Below, one piece after another: positions 63,366 through 64,000 of a DNA stretch of 64,000 nucleotides (the first letter of the stretch is position 1; every line of letters starts with the position of its first letter). The notes under the pieces were generated by a model that was given only the letters and a program-made list of their open reading frames with translations, was not told the origin of the DNA and made no database searches. This DNA comes from Stutzerimonas stutzeri (GTDB lineage Bacteria > Pseudomonadota > Gammaproteobacteria > Pseudomonadales > Pseudomonadaceae): contig NZ_CP046902.1 of assembly GCF_009789555.1 (NCBI RefSeq), positions 1,042,001-1,106,000 on the forward strand, written 5' to 3'. The position numbers and the translations under genes are program-made.

Positions 63366-64000
63366 ATGCTCGAACAGTACGTCAAGAAAATCCTCACCTC
63401 GCGCGTCTACGACGTTGCGGTGGAAACCCCCTTGCAGCCCGCGCGCCAGCTCTCCGAGCGGCTCGGCAACCAGATTCTGCTCAAGCGCGAAGATCTGCAG
63501 CCGGTGTTTTCATTCAAGATTCGCGGTGCGTACAACAAGCTGGCGCAGTTGTCGCCCGAAGAATTGGCTCGTGGCGTGGTCACGGCATCGGCCGGCAACC
63601 ACGCGCAGGGGCTTGCGCTGGCTGCACGGGAGCTGGGCATCAAGGCGACCATCGTCATGCCGCGAACGACGCCGGAGCTGAAGGTTCAGGGCGTGCGTGC
63701 GCGGGGCGGCAAGGTCGTGCTGCAGGGCGATGCCTTTCCGGAGGCGCTGGCCTACTCGCTGAAACTGGTCGAGGAAAAGGGTTACGTCTATATCCATCCC
63801 TACGACGACCCGCACGTGATCGCCGGGCAGGGCACCGTGGCGATGGAAATCCTGCGTCAGCACCAGGGCCCGCTGGACGCGGTATTCGTACCGGTGGGCG
63901 GCGGCGGTCTGATTGCGGGGGTGGCCGCATACATCAAATACCTGCGCCCGGAAACCAAGGTCATCGGCGTCGAGCCGGACGACTCCAACTGCCTGCAGCA
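63366..64000 (+). CDS. ilvA: IlvA, biosynthetic threonine ammonia-lyase (3' end beyond window)
   Basis: IlvA deaminates threonine to 2-oxobutyrate for isoleucine synthesis. About 211 N-terminal residues are visible and the end lies past the right edge. PLP-binding lysine is in PVFSFKIRGAYNKL, followed by ASAGNHAQGLALAA and the phosphate-binding PVGGGGLIAGVAAYI. The start (MLEQYVKKILTSRVYDVA) is at 63366. Whether the C-terminal ACT-like regulatory domains are present cannot be seen. Confidence 0.94.
   Translation, partial: MLEQYVKKILTSRVYDVAVETPLQPARQLSERLGNQILLKREDLQPVFSFKIRGAYNKLAQLSPEELARGVVTASAGNHAQGLALAARELGIKATIVMPRTTPELKVQGVRARGGKVVLQGDAFPEALAYSLKLVEEKGYVYIHPYDDPHVIAGQGTVAMEILRQHQGPLDAVFVPVGGGGLIAGVAAYIKYLRPETKVIGVEPDDSNCLQ

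Overview
This is 64 kb of high-GC gammaproteobacterial chromosome, almost certainly from a Pseudomonas of the stutzeri group (Stutzerimonas). The assignment rests on protein sequences and gene neighbourhoods recalled from Pseudomonas: ubiE-ubiJ-ubiB beside hslVU, glnA with ntrBC and thiI/typA, oprH-phoP-phoQ, and serA divergent from a D-2-hydroxyglutarate dehydrogenase followed by rpiA and ilvA. I found no integrase, transposase, phage gene, tRNA, rRNA or CRISPR array. No database search was run; all family calls come from reading the translations.

Layout. 1-5.6 kb: ubiquinone genes (ubiE, ubiJ, ubiB running off the left edge), an orphan PHA-granule-type protein, a DUF971 protein and the HslVU protease. 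5.7-9.2 kb: a YdeP-type molybdopterin oxidoreductase, trmL and a small membrane-anchored protein. 9.2-14.9 kb: nitrogen control (ntrC, ntrB, two DUF4124 proteins, glnA with a readable sigma-54 promoter and upstream NtrC sites). 15-18.5 kb: thiI and typA. 18.5-19.5 kb: a tandem array of about eight inverted REP pairs. 19.5-30.7 kb: a serine hydrolase, DUF3859, DUF2147, a flavoprotein, a periplasmic carbonic anhydrase, a sorbosone-dehydrogenase-like protein with a cytochrome c, DUF1456, DUF4168 and an NtrC-family two-component pair. 30.7-34.2 kb: a periplasmic polyamine-binding-type protein overlapping a GGDEF/EAL membrane protein, resembling Vibrio NspS-MbaA. 34.4-38.2 kb: an ABM-domain membrane protein and the coupled trio cstA, cory-CC-star and an ArsA-type ATPase. 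38.7-45.5 kb: an eight-gene Mrp-like antiporter operon in archaeal Mbh-like order. 45.7-50.7 kb: a secreted 14-residue-repeat protein, a SnoaL-like protein, phoQ, phoP, oprH and an SDR enzyme. 51-56.4 kb: an acyltransferase, a curli operon (csgD, E, B, A and a csgH-like gene, without csgF or csgG) and two small secreted proteins. 56.4-64 kb: serA, D2HGDH, an FAH-family hydrolase, two SdiA-regulated-type paralogues, a YegP protein, rpiA and the start of ilvA.

Functional threads. Several modules point to surface life and envelope control: the polyamine/c-di-GMP pair, the curli genes, and PhoPQ-OprH with four in-phase GTTCAG repeats upstream of oprH. Others concern ion and carbon handling: the Mrp-like complex, CstA with its partners, and the carbonic anhydrase. 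The least described systems here are the cstA/cory-CC-star/ArsA trio, the Mbh-ordered antiporter operon, the NspS-MbaA-like pair and the REP-pair array.
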